DNA of 64,000 nucleotides from Pseudomonadota bacterium (lineage in GTDB: Bacteria; Desulfobacterota; Desulfobulbia; Desulfobulbales; SURF-16). The translations under genes were made by a program, and so were the position numbers. How positions within the stretch are numbered: the first letter of the stretch is position 1; each line of letters starts with the position of its first letter. Under the pieces are notes generated by a model. That model was given only the letters and a program-made list of their open reading frames with translations. It searched no databases and was not told the origin of the DNA. Below are positions 44,513 to 54,712 of the stretch, piece after piece. The stretch is from the NCBI GenBank assembly GCA_018897105.1, contig JAHILF010000041.1:1-64000 (forward strand). Direction: 5' to 3'.

Positions 44513-45646
44513 TCAGGTCCCGGACTTGCCTCGCCTGATGTCAAAAACGGTGATTTCCGGGGGAGACAGGACCCGCATGGGCGGTCCCCAGGTGCCGGTG
44601 CCCCTGCTGGTGTAAAGCCAGGAGGCGGGTGAAAGGCAATAGAGCCCGTCCTGCATGGGATATTTGAGACCTGTCACAAAATTGAAAGGGAAGATCTGGC
44701 CCCGATGGGCATGGCCGGAGAGTTGCAAATCAAAGAGTTGTACGTCATCCTTGCTGACAGTTGGGCGATGCTTGAGGAAAATGGTGAACTGATCCGATGG
44801 CTGTGCCTGGAGAATAGCGGTTTCATGCACAGTATGATCCCAGATCTGTTCATCGTCTATACCGATTAGTCTCACCACCCCGCCGACGCTTAAGCCGGTA
44901 TTGCGCAGCATGACGAAACCGCAACGCTTGAGAAAATCGATGCTCTGTTGGAGGCCGGCATACACCTCATGATTGCCGATGACGGCAAATTTTCCCAAGG
45001 GCGGTTCAATCTCCTGCCACATGACGTCCAAGCCATCAAGATGGTTGATCTGGGCATCAATCACGTCACCTGTGGCAACCAGTAAATCGGGTTTAAGTTC
45101 TTTGAGCCGGGTGATAACCGTCGCAAGGAACGGACCGCGGTTAAGCAGGCCAAGATGGAGGTCAGAGACCTGCACGACCCGCAGGGACTCTGTGCCGGCG
45201 GGCAGTTTGTCCGTGGTGATAGGAACCGTGACCACCCGGATATTTTTTGCTGCAACGTAGCCATAGATGCCGGTGACCAGGGTGAAGAGGAGCACAGTCG
45301 CGGCAGTAAGCGTACCATGCAACGGCAGGCGGGGCATGGCGGGATTGATGAGAGGCGGCAGGGGGGACAAAAGCTCTACCATGCCGATGACGGCAAACAG
45401 GCAGAAGGCGAGAAAAAGCAGTCCCATCCAGGTGTAGCTGGTCAGGGCCAGCAGGCGGGCGGCCTGGGGACTGCCGTTTGTGTCAAGCAGTCGCACCGCA
45501 AACGGGGAGATAATCATCATGAGCATCCAGAGCAGGACGGAAACGGCAAGATAACGATGGCCGGCCAGCAGGGGGTGGATGCCCCAGAAAACGAGGCAAT
45601 GCATGGCGGTGTAGATGGAAATGGCAACAGCCAGGAAAAGGATCAT
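44513..45646 (-). CDS. Membrane-anchored metallophosphoesterase
   Basis: About 377 residues. Four membrane segments lie in residues 1-130, then a calcineurin-like phosphoesterase domain with all motifs: QVSDLHLG, ATGDVID, IGNHEVY and SGHAHRGQIFPF. The fold and YkuE-like order suggest a periplasmic-facing or cytoplasmic phosphodiesterase for lipid or nucleotide substrates. The open frame extends to 45835, but residues before MILFLAVAI look non-coding. It follows ychJ by 49 bases. Confidence 0.85.
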   Translation of the reverse strand: MILFLAVAISIYTAMHCLVFWGIHPLLAGHRYLAVSVLLWMLMMIISPFAVRLLDTNGSPQAARLLALTSYTWMGLLFLAFCLFAVIGMVELLSPLPPLINPAMPRLPLHGTLTAATVLLFTLVTGIYGYVAAKNIRVVTVPITTDKLPAGTESLRVVQVSDLHLGLLNRGPFLATVITRLKELKPDLLVATGDVIDAQINHLDGLDVMWQEIEPPLGKFAVIGNHEVYAGLQQSIDFLKRCGFVMLRNTGLSVGGVVRLIGIDDEQIWDHTVHETAILQAQPSDQFTIFLKHRPTVSKDDVQLFDLQLSGHAHRGQIFPFNFVTGLKYPMQDGLYCLSPASWLYTSRGTGTWGPPMRVLSPPEITVFDIRRGKSGT

Positions 45647-45695
45647 GTTGTCTCGTTCAGGGTTGCGGTGATAGGCAGAAGCTGCTACGTCAGGA

Positions 45696-46172
45696 TTACG
45701 GGCCGCAACATTTTTTGAATTTCCTGCCGCTGCTGCAGGGGCACGGTGAGTTTCTACCCGGTTTGTCCGCTGCCTGGTCCGCAGATTCCCTGACGTCTCC
45801 GTCAACATAGAACCACTGGCCCTTTTCCCGCACAAACCGGCTTTTCTCGTGCAGGAGCAGCATCCGGCCCGAGGTCATTGCCCTTGCCTTAAACTCCACC
45901 GTGGCGCGGCCTTTTTCATCGTCCGTTTCCGCCCCGATGATCACAAGTCCGTTCCAGGTCGGGATGGTGTGTGGATCAATGCGTGTGGGTCTGGTTGACG
46001 GGTGCCATGTCCTGAGGATGTAGGCCACATCCCTGACCACGTAAGCGGTATAGCGTGAGCGCATGAGTTCTGTTGCCGAACCGGGGGAGAGGCTGCCGTC
46101 AAGCAGGTGTTGGCAGCAGGCGGAAAAGGATTTTCCGGAGCCGCAGGGGCAGGTATCAGCAGCAGTCATCAT
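45696..46172 (-). CDS. ychJ: YchJ-family SEC-C motif protein
   Basis: A 158-residue UPF0225/YchJ protein. It has SEC-C zinc motifs at both ends (CPCGSGKSFSACC and SPCPCSSGRKFKKCC) and the central YchJ domain (RSRYTAYVVRDVAYILRTWHPSTRP, VEFKARA). SEC-C motifs bind zinc and contact ribosomes or SecB; the function of YchJ is not settled. It is next to the HEAT-repeat regulator on the same strand, 9 bases downstream of it. Confidence 0.92.
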   Translation of the reverse strand: MMTAADTCPCGSGKSFSACCQHLLDGSLSPGSATELMRSRYTAYVVRDVAYILRTWHPSTRPTRIDPHTIPTWNGLVIIGAETDDEKGRATVEFKARAMTSGRMLLLHEKSRFVREKGQWFYVDGDVRESADQAADKPGRNSPCPCSSGRKFKKCCGP

Positions 46173-46181
46173 TTTGCAGCA

Positions 46182-47768
46182 TCAACGGACGAGGGCTGTA
46201 ACCTTTTCAATAAACTGCTCTTTGGTAAACGGTTTGGTGATAAAATCGGAAACCCCGGCCTGACGTGCCAGCTCTGTCTGTGATTTCTCAGATTCGGTGC
46301 TGGCCATGAGAATAGGGATATCCAGTTTCAGGGAGTTGCGGATTTCCTTCACCAGTTCAACGCCGTCCATGTTGGGCATGTTGAGGTCCGTGACCAGCAG
46401 ATCGACCCGCTCGCCTGCTTTGAGCAGATTAAAGGCCTGCTGCCCGTCCTCTGCGGTGGTCAGGTTAACATCCATACCGGCCAGGGCCGAGGTATAGAAA
46501 AAGAGCATGGCCTTGGAATCATCTGCCGCCAGAATGGATTTGCCGCCGGAGGACTGATTGCTGCTCTCCAGTTTTTTCAGCAGCTCTGCGGCCCTGCCAT
46601 CGGCCATGGCCGCCAGTAACTCTTTGAAGAAGGCTATGGACTCCTGGTTATGACTGGCTGCCAGAATGCCCAGCAGTTCCTCCATATATGTACCATCCTG
46701 AAAAACAGCGGTAAAGAGTTTGCCGGCCCTGGTGGCAACCAGAGCGGACAGGATTCTGGCCCGCTGCCCGGCATCTTTCTGGAGTGCCTCAATCAGGGCC
46801 TTGGCCACACCGGGATTGTATATCTCGTTGAGCCCGGTCATCACGGCGATGAGGATCATCTCGTCGCTATCCGCCAATCCGTCCGTCAGGCCGACGATGC
46901 TGCGCATGGAGGGAATACGGCCAAGGGCCTCATAGGCGGCGAATTTCAGATTGGCATCAATCTGTTCCTGGGAGTCGAGCAGGTCGGTAATGATATTGGC
47001 CCCTTTTTTGTGTTTGATGAGACCGATGATGTTGGCGGCCATAATTTTTTCATCCTTGTCGCCGGAGGTCAGAGCCTTGGCCAGGTTCTGCAGGGCAATT
47101 TCGCCTGCTTTGATCACCTGTTCGTGGACAATCATGCGGATGGTCGGGTTGTGGTTATGGATATGGGAAATGAGAAAGTCAACGGTTTTGTCATCGCTGA
47201 AGCTGCCCAGCTTGGAAAATGCGAGTCCAACCCCCAGGGACTCGTCTGTCCCGCCATCCTGGAATGCTGCTGAGATATAGCTGCAGAGGGCGTCACGACC
47301 CCGCTCCTCTCCGCTGCCGGCCGCCTTGTCCATGGCCAGCCCGGCAATGGTGGCATCCTGATGGGTGATATAGGGCAGGAGAATGTCAAGAATCCCGGGA
47401 TTATCCATCTTGGACAGGGCACGCACGGTTTCAGTGAGCAGTTCGGTTTCCTGGTTGCTGGTCTGTAGGAGTTCCGCCAGCAGAGGCAGGGCCGCCTGGA
47501 TATTGTTTTCTCCTGCCGCCTTGATACACAGCATCCTGACACGGGGAGAACTATGACCGAGGCCGGAAAGAATAGCGGCATCCTGGCCTTTGAGCAGGCT
47601 GATCAGAGCATGATAGACCATCTCATCCACCGCCACGTCCGACAGGGGGGCGGTGTATATGTCAAACAGGGCTGGGATCGCTTCATACTGACTGTTTGAC
47701 TGGATCTCATCCAGGATGATAATCTGTTCGATCATGTCCTTGTCGGGAAAATTCTGTAGTAAATCCAT
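46182..47768 (-). CDS. HEAT-repeat protein with C-terminal receiver domain
   Basis: About 528 residues from the ATG at 47768, which has GAGGA just upstream. Residues 20-400 are HEAT-like helical repeats (for example ALPLLAELLQTSNQETELLTETV and FLISHIHNHNPTIRMIVHEQV, given as landmarks). The last 125 residues are a CheY-type receiver (ILAADDSKAMLFF, LLVTDLNMPNMDGVEL with the phospho-acceptor Asp, FITKPFTKEQF). It is probably a chemotaxis or twitching output or scaffold protein. The open frame upstream runs without a stop into the decayed cheB, whose C-terminus is read in the same frame. Confidence 0.82.
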   Translation of the reverse strand: MDLLQNFPDKDMIEQIIILDEIQSNSQYEAIPALFDIYTAPLSDVAVDEMVYHALISLLKGQDAAILSGLGHSSPRVRMLCIKAAGENNIQAALPLLAELLQTSNQETELLTETVRALSKMDNPGILDILLPYITHQDATIAGLAMDKAAGSGEERGRDALCSYISAAFQDGGTDESLGVGLAFSKLGSFSDDKTVDFLISHIHNHNPTIRMIVHEQVIKAGEIALQNLAKALTSGDKDEKIMAANIIGLIKHKKGANIITDLLDSQEQIDANLKFAAYEALGRIPSMRSIVGLTDGLADSDEMILIAVMTGLNEIYNPGVAKALIEALQKDAGQRARILSALVATRAGKLFTAVFQDGTYMEELLGILAASHNQESIAFFKELLAAMADGRAAELLKKLESSNQSSGGKSILAADDSKAMLFFYTSALAGMDVNLTTAEDGQQAFNLLKAGERVDLLVTDLNMPNMDGVELVKEIRNSLKLDIPILMASTESEKSQTELARQAGVSDFITKPFTKEQFIEKVTALVR

Positions 47769-48858
<1,090 letters not shown>

Positions 48859-48907
48859 GGATCGGTAAACTCTTTAACTCATCTTGGCATAAAAACAGAC
48901 CAAACGA

Positions 48908-49252
48908 TCACAATCTGCTCAGGAACACATCGCCGGTGCCGGAATTGAAGAAGAGCTTGTAACCCTTATGACCTCCCACACATTCAGCAACCAATGGGAT
49001 TCCCAGATCTTTCAGCACATTTCTGGCCATTTCCACGTTGGCCGGACCAACTCTTAAGTATGTCTCCGATATGGGTACGCTTTTTGCCGTCATGATGGTT
49101 CCGCCGAAAAGTTTGGCCTGCATGCCTTGCAGGGGAAGGCCGGTTTCCTTAATCGCATGCATCATTCTGGACAGGGTGCTGTCCACATAACGATAACCCG
49201 GGTTATCGCGATCATGATCTCCCACCGGCAAAAGACAATGGCACATGGCTCT
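48908..49252 (-). pseudogene. cheD: cheD remnant lacking its 5' half
   Basis: The frame reads MCHCLLPVGDHDRDNPGYRYVD, then GMQAKLFGGTIM and ETYLRVGPANVEMARNVL, which is the C-terminal two thirds of CheD glutamine deamidase. The N-terminal part with the catalytic Cys (GSC motif) is not found upstream, where another broken frame begins. It is therefore inactive. CheD normally deamidates receptors and partners CheC. Confidence 0.75.
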
Positions 49253-49795
49253 TGCCCGGTGCTGTTTTCAATGAGGCCTTTCAGCTCCACTTTAAGCCTT
49301 TCTCCAGAGCCGGGAGGCCTTTGCTCATTTCGGCGATTATTTGCCGTTCCCTTGAGTTGGCGGGAAAGGAGGAGAGTTTGTTAAGATTTACGTAAAGAAA
49401 TTTCAAGTTCTGATCGATCGTTGCAAGCCTGTCATCGCTCATTTTTCCTTCATTCTTGTCAATCAAGGAATCCAAGGCCCCAGCATCACCTCAAGATGGG
49501 CCATGCGCATGTCGGTGACCAGCAGGATCGTTTCGGTCAGTTCCTCGTGGTCCTTGCCGGTTGCTTTGGCCAGCCTGGCATGGAGTGACTCGTCCAGCTT
49601 GATCAGGTTGCCTCTCACGGCTTGGCCGTATTCATCAGGGTGTCGTCAATACGATCAAATTCTTTTTCAATGAAGCCAATTTCGCTGCCTGAAACCTCGA
49701 TGAGTTCTTTGAGATCTCTCTGGGCGGATAAAAGGAGTAATAGAAGGTCCTGTTTCAGTCCGGGTAGATAATCACATATCTGTTGCACTTCTGCT
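49253..49795 (-). pseudogene. Broken coiled-coil ORF in the chemotaxis block
   Basis: Two or three frame segments together encode a helical protein: DLKELIEVSGSEIGFIEKEF, then KLDESLHARLAKATGKDHEEL and LVTDMRMAHLEVMLG, then LATIDQNLKFLYVNL and RERQIIAEMSKGLPALEKGL. Frame changes are near 49622 and 49480. No family is recognised. Its start overlaps the end of the DUF89 gene, and it appears to be the upstream member of the decayed che operon. Confidence 0.55.
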
Positions 49796-50698
49796 GGAGG
49801 AATTTTTCGTGGTTTTGGCGTAGAGCGGAGATTTCAGGAGGATAGGAAAGGGTAATTTCGCTGGCCTGAGGGACGGGGAGCCGGTCAGCCGGAAAAGGTG
49901 ATCGTTTACCGCTGGACATTTCACGAAAAGCAGAAAATAGATGGGCGCTTTCACCTCGGAGAGGGTTTCAAAGTTGCCCTGCCCTTTGCTGATGATCATA
50001 TCGGCATCATGGAAAAGTCTCTGGAATTCTTCTGAGCAATGGGGCAGGGGGGTGCCCGGACAACCGGTGCCATTGGTTATCACCCTGCAGATGTCCTGCA
50101 TATCACATTCTCGAGCATCTTCAGTGAGGGCGTCATTGATGATGGCTTTTTCTTTGACAACAAAGGTTACGTCCCTGTGCAATTTCTCAATGGCAATTTT
50201 GTCAAAGACAAGTTCGCCGCTGTTGTCTCCCAGATATAAAATGGTTCTGGCCTGCTGCAGGTTGGTCTCCAGTTCGGCAAAATCGTTGATCGCCATCTGA
50301 AGGGACAGGGCGTCGTGGATGATTTGTTCCATATCAAACTCGTGCAGGGAGCCATAATCAATGATGTTGCCGGCAATGGAAAAGGTCAGGGCGGCCAGCA
50401 GCGGGTTGTTCGCTTCATTTACTTTCTGTCTGATTCGGGGCGCAATCCCTGAGGCAAAGCGGTTGTTTTCTTTTTTTATAGCGGCGAATGGGTCCGGATG
50501 ACCGGAAATTCCGGCGATCAGCCCGTAGAGATGGACGGCGTTTTCAGGGGGGCTGAGGGTGAAATCAATGAATGGCAGAAATTTTAGTATGACCTCATTC
50601 ATGATTTCTTGCTGCACAGCTGGGGAGGAGTTGCAGAGTCGAGCTGTATGGATCGTCTGCTTAAGAAAACAGGGGAGGCAGTCTAATGTTGTCTGCAT
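49772..50698 (-). CDS. DUF89 (ARMT1-like) metal-dependent phosphatase-family protein
   Basis: A 308-residue protein. DUF89 landmarks are TLDCLPCFLKQTIHTAR at the start, ILYLGDNSGELVFDKI, VITNGTGCPGT and ADMIISKGQGNFETL, with the metal-binding Asp and Asn residues in place. Family members are damage-control phosphatases that hydrolyse sugar phosphates or related metabolites, and the human relative was also called a carboxyl methyltransferase. The last 40 residues after VKCPAVNDHLF are atypical, possibly shifted or extended. It begins one base after the preceding gene ends, so the two are co-translated. Confidence 0.82.
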   Translation of the reverse strand: MQTTLDCLPCFLKQTIHTARLCNSSPAVQQEIMNEVILKFLPFIDFTLSPPENAVHLYGLIAGISGHPDPFAAIKKENNRFASGIAPRIRQKVNEANNPLLAALTFSIAGNIIDYGSLHEFDMEQIIHDALSLQMAINDFAELETNLQQARTILYLGDNSGELVFDKIAIEKLHRDVTFVVKEKAIINDALTEDARECDMQDICRVITNGTGCPGTPLPHCSEEFQRLFHDADMIISKGQGNFETLSEVKAPIYFLLFVKCPAVNDHLFRLTGSPSLRPAKLPFPILLKSPLYAKTTKNSSSRSATDM

Positions 50699-52297
50699 TT
50701 AATGAATCGCCTGAAGTGGTGAATTTTCGCTGGCATACCTGTCGAGAACGCAGGTCGCCGCCATGGAGGCCGAGGCGGTTATGAGCTCCGGAATGGAAAT
50801 GCCCTTATTGAATCCCCCCAGATGTGGCCCTGTGTGCAGGATAATATCCTGTTCGCCTTTGGGGGCGGTGGCGGCCTGTTTGACCGAATAACCTCTATCC
50901 TCCAGAAACAGTCTGAACTCACTGGCGCTCATCTGTTGTTGATCGACCTGCCGCAGCCTCTCTTCCATGTGATGGTCAACACCCATTTCCTCAACCATGC
51001 GGGATGCCAGGGTTTTCACGTCAAAAGGCATAGCGCCGGAAAAGTCATGGCCGACAAAGCCCTTATAATAGCTTGTCAGGGTCTCCCTGATCAAATCTAT
51101 AAGGTTGTTTTCGTCAAAAAGATATCTGGCGTCAATCGGTTTCCCATCAGAAGACAGCCCCTGCACACCTTTCGCTCGGTTACGGAAGTAACTGGCAGAG
51201 ATGAGAAGCAGGCTGAGAATGTGGGCTCCGAGATTCCAATAAAGCTTTCCCCCATATATCTCCGTTGTCTGAAAATGTTCAAAATCCCTGATGCCGGAAA
51301 GTCCGAAATTGGGATGGCTGCAGGAGGCAAGCCACTGATCAAGCCGACCTGCAAGCGGCCAGTCGTAAAGTCCATTGTCTTCTCTTCTAAGACTTTGCAC
51401 CCGGTTATGAAAAAGAGGGATCGGCGCAGTGTGAATGATGCCCTGGGAGGCAAGATGGCTGAACAGCCAGCCGTTGCGGATCATGACCTCTTTGAGTTCG
51501 GAAAATTGTCGGTAGTGGTACGGTTCATTGGCGTAAGCGAAGTATTCGCTGTGGGCCGCAAAGGCAATGGCGATGGTCTCGGGATGGCAGTGCAGGTCCG
51601 ACGGCGGGGCAACGGGGAGGTCTTGTATCCTGAAAACGGAAAATCCCTCTAATTCCAGTGGTTCCGGTATGTTGAAACGGACCGGCAGGGAGGAAAAATA
51701 TTTTCTCAAGTACTTCATCCAGTATGTTTCGGTAAAGAGATGAGCCGGGGAATCGCCTTGGCGGGCAAGTTTAATGACCAGTATCTTGTTGCCGGAAGAG
51801 CAGGGAAAGGTGAGGCTCCTGCCGGTAAAAACCGCCTTGGCAATACATATACCGCCACATCTTTCAGCGATTTTTTTAAAGGAAACAGAGGGCATAATCT
51901 GTTCGTCTGTTTTGTGGTGAAAGTGTTGATTTATGCTGACAGGCAGCGAGCCTACGGCCTCAGTGGCAGCCCGGTGAGAATTGCCTGAGGTGGTGCGCAG
52001 CAATCTTTTCAGTGTTGCCATGGTGTGTTCTGTCAAATTCGGGATATTGCTCATGGCAATTGCCGTCATGGTTCGCGCCGCTTCGCGGAAGAGAAAAAAT
52101 GACTGGCGATGCCGCAGAACATGCGGGTCATGCATCAGCTTTTCCAAGCTGATAATGTTGTCAACGCGCATGCTGCGCGGCTGACTGCGGGCAAGTGCGT
52201 GCAGATTGCAAGCGGCAATATATTTGGCCGGGAATTCGGCATACATGCTGTTTAGTGTCTGTTCTTCAAAGAGTATTTGCTGCAGCGCTGTTTCCAT
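50699..52297 (-). CDS. Unrecognised protein with a possible kinase-like fold
   Basis: A 532-residue soluble protein not assigned to a named family. Residues 1-125 are helical and HEAT-like. From about 140 the order of motifs suggests a protein-kinase-like fold: VIKLARQ with Lys176, a helix with Glu190 (FTETYWMKYL), then SQGIIHTAPIPLFHNR at the place of the catalytic loop and GIRDFEHF at the place of DFG. The usual HRD aspartate is not seen, so it may be a pseudokinase or one of the atypical transferases such as SelO or SidJ types. The gene abuts DUF89 with no gap and forms an operon with it. The fold call is inference from pattern only. Confidence 0.5.
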   Translation of the reverse strand: METALQQILFEEQTLNSMYAEFPAKYIAACNLHALARSQPRSMRVDNIISLEKLMHDPHVLRHRQSFFLFREAARTMTAIAMSNIPNLTEHTMATLKRLLRTTSGNSHRAATEAVGSLPVSINQHFHHKTDEQIMPSVSFKKIAERCGGICIAKAVFTGRSLTFPCSSGNKILVIKLARQGDSPAHLFTETYWMKYLRKYFSSLPVRFNIPEPLELEGFSVFRIQDLPVAPPSDLHCHPETIAIAFAAHSEYFAYANEPYHYRQFSELKEVMIRNGWLFSHLASQGIIHTAPIPLFHNRVQSLRREDNGLYDWPLAGRLDQWLASCSHPNFGLSGIRDFEHFQTTEIYGGKLYWNLGAHILSLLLISASYFRNRAKGVQGLSSDGKPIDARYLFDENNLIDLIRETLTSYYKGFVGHDFSGAMPFDVKTLASRMVEEMGVDHHMEERLRQVDQQQMSASEFRLFLEDRGYSVKQAATAPKGEQDIILHTGPHLGGFNKGISIPELITASASMAATCVLDRYASENSPLQAIH

Positions 52298-52492
52298 GCC
52301 AGATAGTTTTTACAGGGTAGTGTTTAAATTTTTTTAAATTGCTGCGTTGAATATGGTTATTTTTCCAGAATACCAAAATTTTATTGGGGAAAATTCCATA
52401 TAATAAGAAAATGACCATTCACTCATTTATAATAAATCTCTAATAATTTATTATCATTATATAATTTTTTAATGATAAATATTAACACATTG

Positions 52493-52508
52493 TGGCACGC
52501 GGGTTGCT
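52493..52508 (+). promoter_or_regulatory. Consensus sigma-54 promoter
   Basis: TGGCACGCGGGTTGCT matches TGGCACG-N4-TTGCW at every defined base, with GG and GC at the right spacing. An A/T-rich stretch (52380-52490) lies upstream and could bind an activator or IHF. It points toward a structured leader and the Cys-rich gene at 52806. Confidence 0.85.
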
Positions 52509-52537
52509 GTGGTGAATATTAAAAAAGTTTATACAAA

Positions 52538-52609
52538 ATGAATTTATACCATGGATACTACAATTCGCAAAGTATGATGAGGCCATGTGCATACCTAGCC
52601 GGGAGTTGA
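52538..52609 (+). CDS. Possible 23-codon leader peptide
   Basis: An ATG at 52538 opens a 23-codon frame (MNLYHGYYNSQSMMRPC...), about 20 bases after the predicted sigma-54 start site. There is no clear ribosome site. It may be a leader peptide or chance. Confidence 0.15.
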   Translation: MNLYHGYYNSQSMMRPCAYLAGS

Positions 52610-52620
52610 GCAGTCCAGAA

Positions 52621-52663
52621 AAATCAGCAGGTTCCATCTGCTGAAGGAATATCCTGCTGATTT
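52621..52663 (+). ncRNA. Strong hairpin in the sigma-54 leader, possible sRNA or regulatory element
   Basis: AAATCAGCAGG and CCTGCTGATTT form a perfect 11-bp stem with a 21-base loop that itself can pair CAGCAG with CTGCTG in an alternative fold. It lies about 100-140 bases after the predicted sigma-54 start site and 143 bases before the next gene. No T run follows, so it is not a plain terminator. It could be the 3' end of a small RNA of about 145 bases or a 5'-UTR switch. Confidence 0.4.
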
Positions 52664-52805
52664 GGTCTTGGAATTGGCGAGGTTATTTGGCTGACATTTA
52701 AAAAATTTGTTTAATTAATTTGCTGCTAGCATCCGATCAGAAAAGTAGTAGTAATTTTTGTCGATAACAGAATGAGTAACCGGTTAAACGGTTCAAGGAG
52801 GGACC

Positions 52806-53228
52806 ATGAATGAGATAGATAAACTTCAGCTTATGGCAGACCTGGGCCATGAATTGTGCGAGTTAAATCACGGGCCGAATGTGCGCAAAGAAAACTTCCC
52901 GGCGAGTGATTACATTATCATCCCTTTCGGCTATGCGGAAAATCAGTTAACCGACGTTGCCGTGCGGAAAATGGTTGTTCCGGTCTGCTATGATTGTGCA
53001 ACTGCCCTGCTCGGGCATGAGTGGACGCTGCTTTACTGTTTTGAATGCTGCAGCAGTCAGTGGGTTTACCGGAAACTTGCCAAGAACAGTTACCGTCATC
53101 ATATTCTCTGGCTGCGTGGCTGTCCCCACTGCACCAACGAATTCGGCGGCCTCTACTTTAATGACCTGCAGGCAGTTGGTGATACAGCCATGTTGCTCAA
53201 GGACTATATGAACAGGATTGCTGCCTGA
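52806..53228 (+). CDS. Cys-rich zinc-ribbon-like small protein
   Basis: A 140-residue cytoplasmic protein with a strong AAGGAGGG site 5 bases before the ATG. Cys pairs at PVCYDC, YCFECC and RGCPHC suggest two zinc or iron sites. The remainder (ELCELNHGPNVRKENFPASDY) is helical. No family is recognised. Its position downstream of a sigma-54 promoter and a structured leader of nearly 290 bases suggests regulated expression. Its end is convergent with ttcA. Confidence 0.72.
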   Translation: MNEIDKLQLMADLGHELCELNHGPNVRKENFPASDYIIIPFGYAENQLTDVAVRKMVVPVCYDCATALLGHEWTLLYCFECCSSQWVYRKLAKNSYRHHILWLRGCPHCTNEFGGLYFNDLQAVGDTAMLLKDYMNRIAA

Positions 53229-53266
53229 GACTTGTCCGTCATGCCGAGAAGAGTTCGGCGACAATG

Positions 53267-54004
53267 TCAGGATGAAGAAGGCCGGCGTAGGAGATATTCA
53301 CTCCTGACATTGGATAGGGCGGAAAAGATGTTTCCCTTCATTTGCGGATTCCCTTCACAGAGCTCGTTCAGTAATTGTCTGACCTTTTCCCGTTTGGATG
53401 TGCCGGCAAGAGGGCAGGGATTTTCAGCTGCCTGCAGATGGCTTGATTCAGCCAAGGTGCGGATCTGTTGCTTGTCGACAAAGGCAAGGGGGCGGATCAC
53501 CGTCAGGGCGCCGTTAAACAGGGATTGCGCCGGAACCATGGTGCTGATGTTGCCGCTGTAGAGCAGATTGAGGAAAAATGTCTCAATAATATCATCTTTA
53601 TGGTGTCCCAACGCCAGTTTGTTACAGTTTTTTTTTCTGGCCAGGGAAAACAGCCTTGTCCTTCTGTTGCGGGCGCACTGGAAGCAGCCACCTCCGCCTT
53701 TTCCCACAGTAAGAGCATCCGTCCCAGATGATGTCAGTTCCACCTCGACGTCCATGCCGATTTTGGCCAGCTGTCGCCGCACCAATTCGGATGCCTTGCC
53801 GGAATCAAATCCCATGTCAAGATGAACGGCGGAAATATGGTAGCGAATAGGGGCTTTTTGCTGCCATTGCTGAAGCACGGCGGCAAGAGTCAGGCTGTCA
53901 ATCCCGCCTGAGACGGCGACCAGTACCGAGTCGCCGTCAGCAAGCATGCTGTAGGTATGCATCGCCTGTCCGATGAGGCGATTAATCGTTTTTGGTATGA
54001 TCAT
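53267..54004 (-). CDS. ttcA: TtcA-family tRNA 2-thiolation protein
   Basis: A 245-residue PP-loop ATPase. Motifs are AVSGGIDSLTLAAVL (PP-loop), GGGGCFQCARNRR holding the CxxC, ALGHHKDDIIETFFLNL, and NPCPLAGTSKR with the third Cys. The 4Fe-4S cluster would be held by these three cysteines. TtcA makes 2-thiocytidine at tRNA position 32; close relatives make other thiolations. The start has no strong ribosome site. Confidence 0.85.
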   Translation of the reverse strand: MIIPKTINRLIGQAMHTYSMLADGDSVLVAVSGGIDSLTLAAVLQQWQQKAPIRYHISAVHLDMGFDSGKASELVRRQLAKIGMDVEVELTSSGTDALTVGKGGGGCFQCARNRRTRLFSLARKKNCNKLALGHHKDDIIETFFLNLLYSGNISTMVPAQSLFNGALTVIRPLAFVDKQQIRTLAESSHLQAAENPCPLAGTSKREKVRQLLNELCEGNPQMKGNIFSALSNVRSEYLLRRPSSS

Positions 54005-54038
54005 TATGCCGGTTGCGGCAGGGATGACAATGCGAATT

Positions 54039-54677
54039 TTATTCAGTCAGATATTGACAGTCACCTAGTTTCTCATTGAGACCTTCCCTGGTGAGTTGCT
54101 CTGCCTTGACCCACTTGAATCCCCGGTTGGAAGCCTTGGAAAAGGAAAAAAGATTGGAGAGCAGGGTCTGCTGTGTTTCATCAAAAACTCCCATGCAGAG
54201 TGACTTGCCGGTGGGCACATGGATAAGCTGGTATTTGAAGGACACGGAGGCGGGTTGGTTGACGGAGTAATCTCCACCGTCACGCTCGGTGTAACGGCTG
54301 ACAACGGTCAGCATAACGGCGTCAACACCAAGCTGCTGGCCGATGTAACGGGCTGTAGCCTGCGGATTGCCACTGAAATCGGAAAGTAATGACTCTTTCT
54401 GGTTTTCGGTAAGGAACAGTATATTTTTTTTGTCAGCCAGCATTTCCTGTAAAATGGTGTTGATGGTGGCAACCCCTGCCTCGAGCTGGCGGGTGGTCGC
54501 ATAGTCATACTCCTTATCTGATCTTTCTATTTCTGCCGGCAGGACGACAAGGGATGCGATGACCACCGGAGCTTTCGCCTCCTCTGCGGGGTGCTGGTTT
54601 TTGGATGAGCAGGAGACCAGGAAGAAAGCGGCAAAGAAAATGGCAATCGGTAATGAGAATAGGGCAAGACGTTTCAA
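54039..54677 (-). CDS. Lipoprotein with CsgG-like or TolB-N-like domain
   Basis: A 212-residue lipoprotein. The TTG at 54677 is chosen because GGAGG lies 8 bases upstream, and it directly starts a signal peptide (MKRLALFSLPIAIFFAAFF) with lipobox LVSC. The mature part has the layout of outer-membrane-associated families with short conserved motifs (NTILQEMLADKKNILFLTE, YIGQQLGVDAVMLTVVSRY). The binding partner is unknown. A longer frame to 54704 lacks a ribosome site. It is just downstream of hisB. Confidence 0.72.
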   Translation of the reverse strand: MKRLALFSLPIAIFFAAFFLVSCSSKNQHPAEEAKAPVVIASLVVLPAEIERSDKEYDYATTRQLEAGVATINTILQEMLADKKNILFLTENQKESLLSDFSGNPQATARYIGQQLGVDAVMLTVVSRYTERDGGDYSVNQPASVSFKYQLIHVPTGKSLCMGVFDETQQTLLSNLFSFSKASNRGFKWVKAEQLTREGLNEKLGDCQYLTE

Positions 54678-54712
54678 TGGGGAAGCCTCCGATGGTTCGG
54701 ACAAATTAATTA

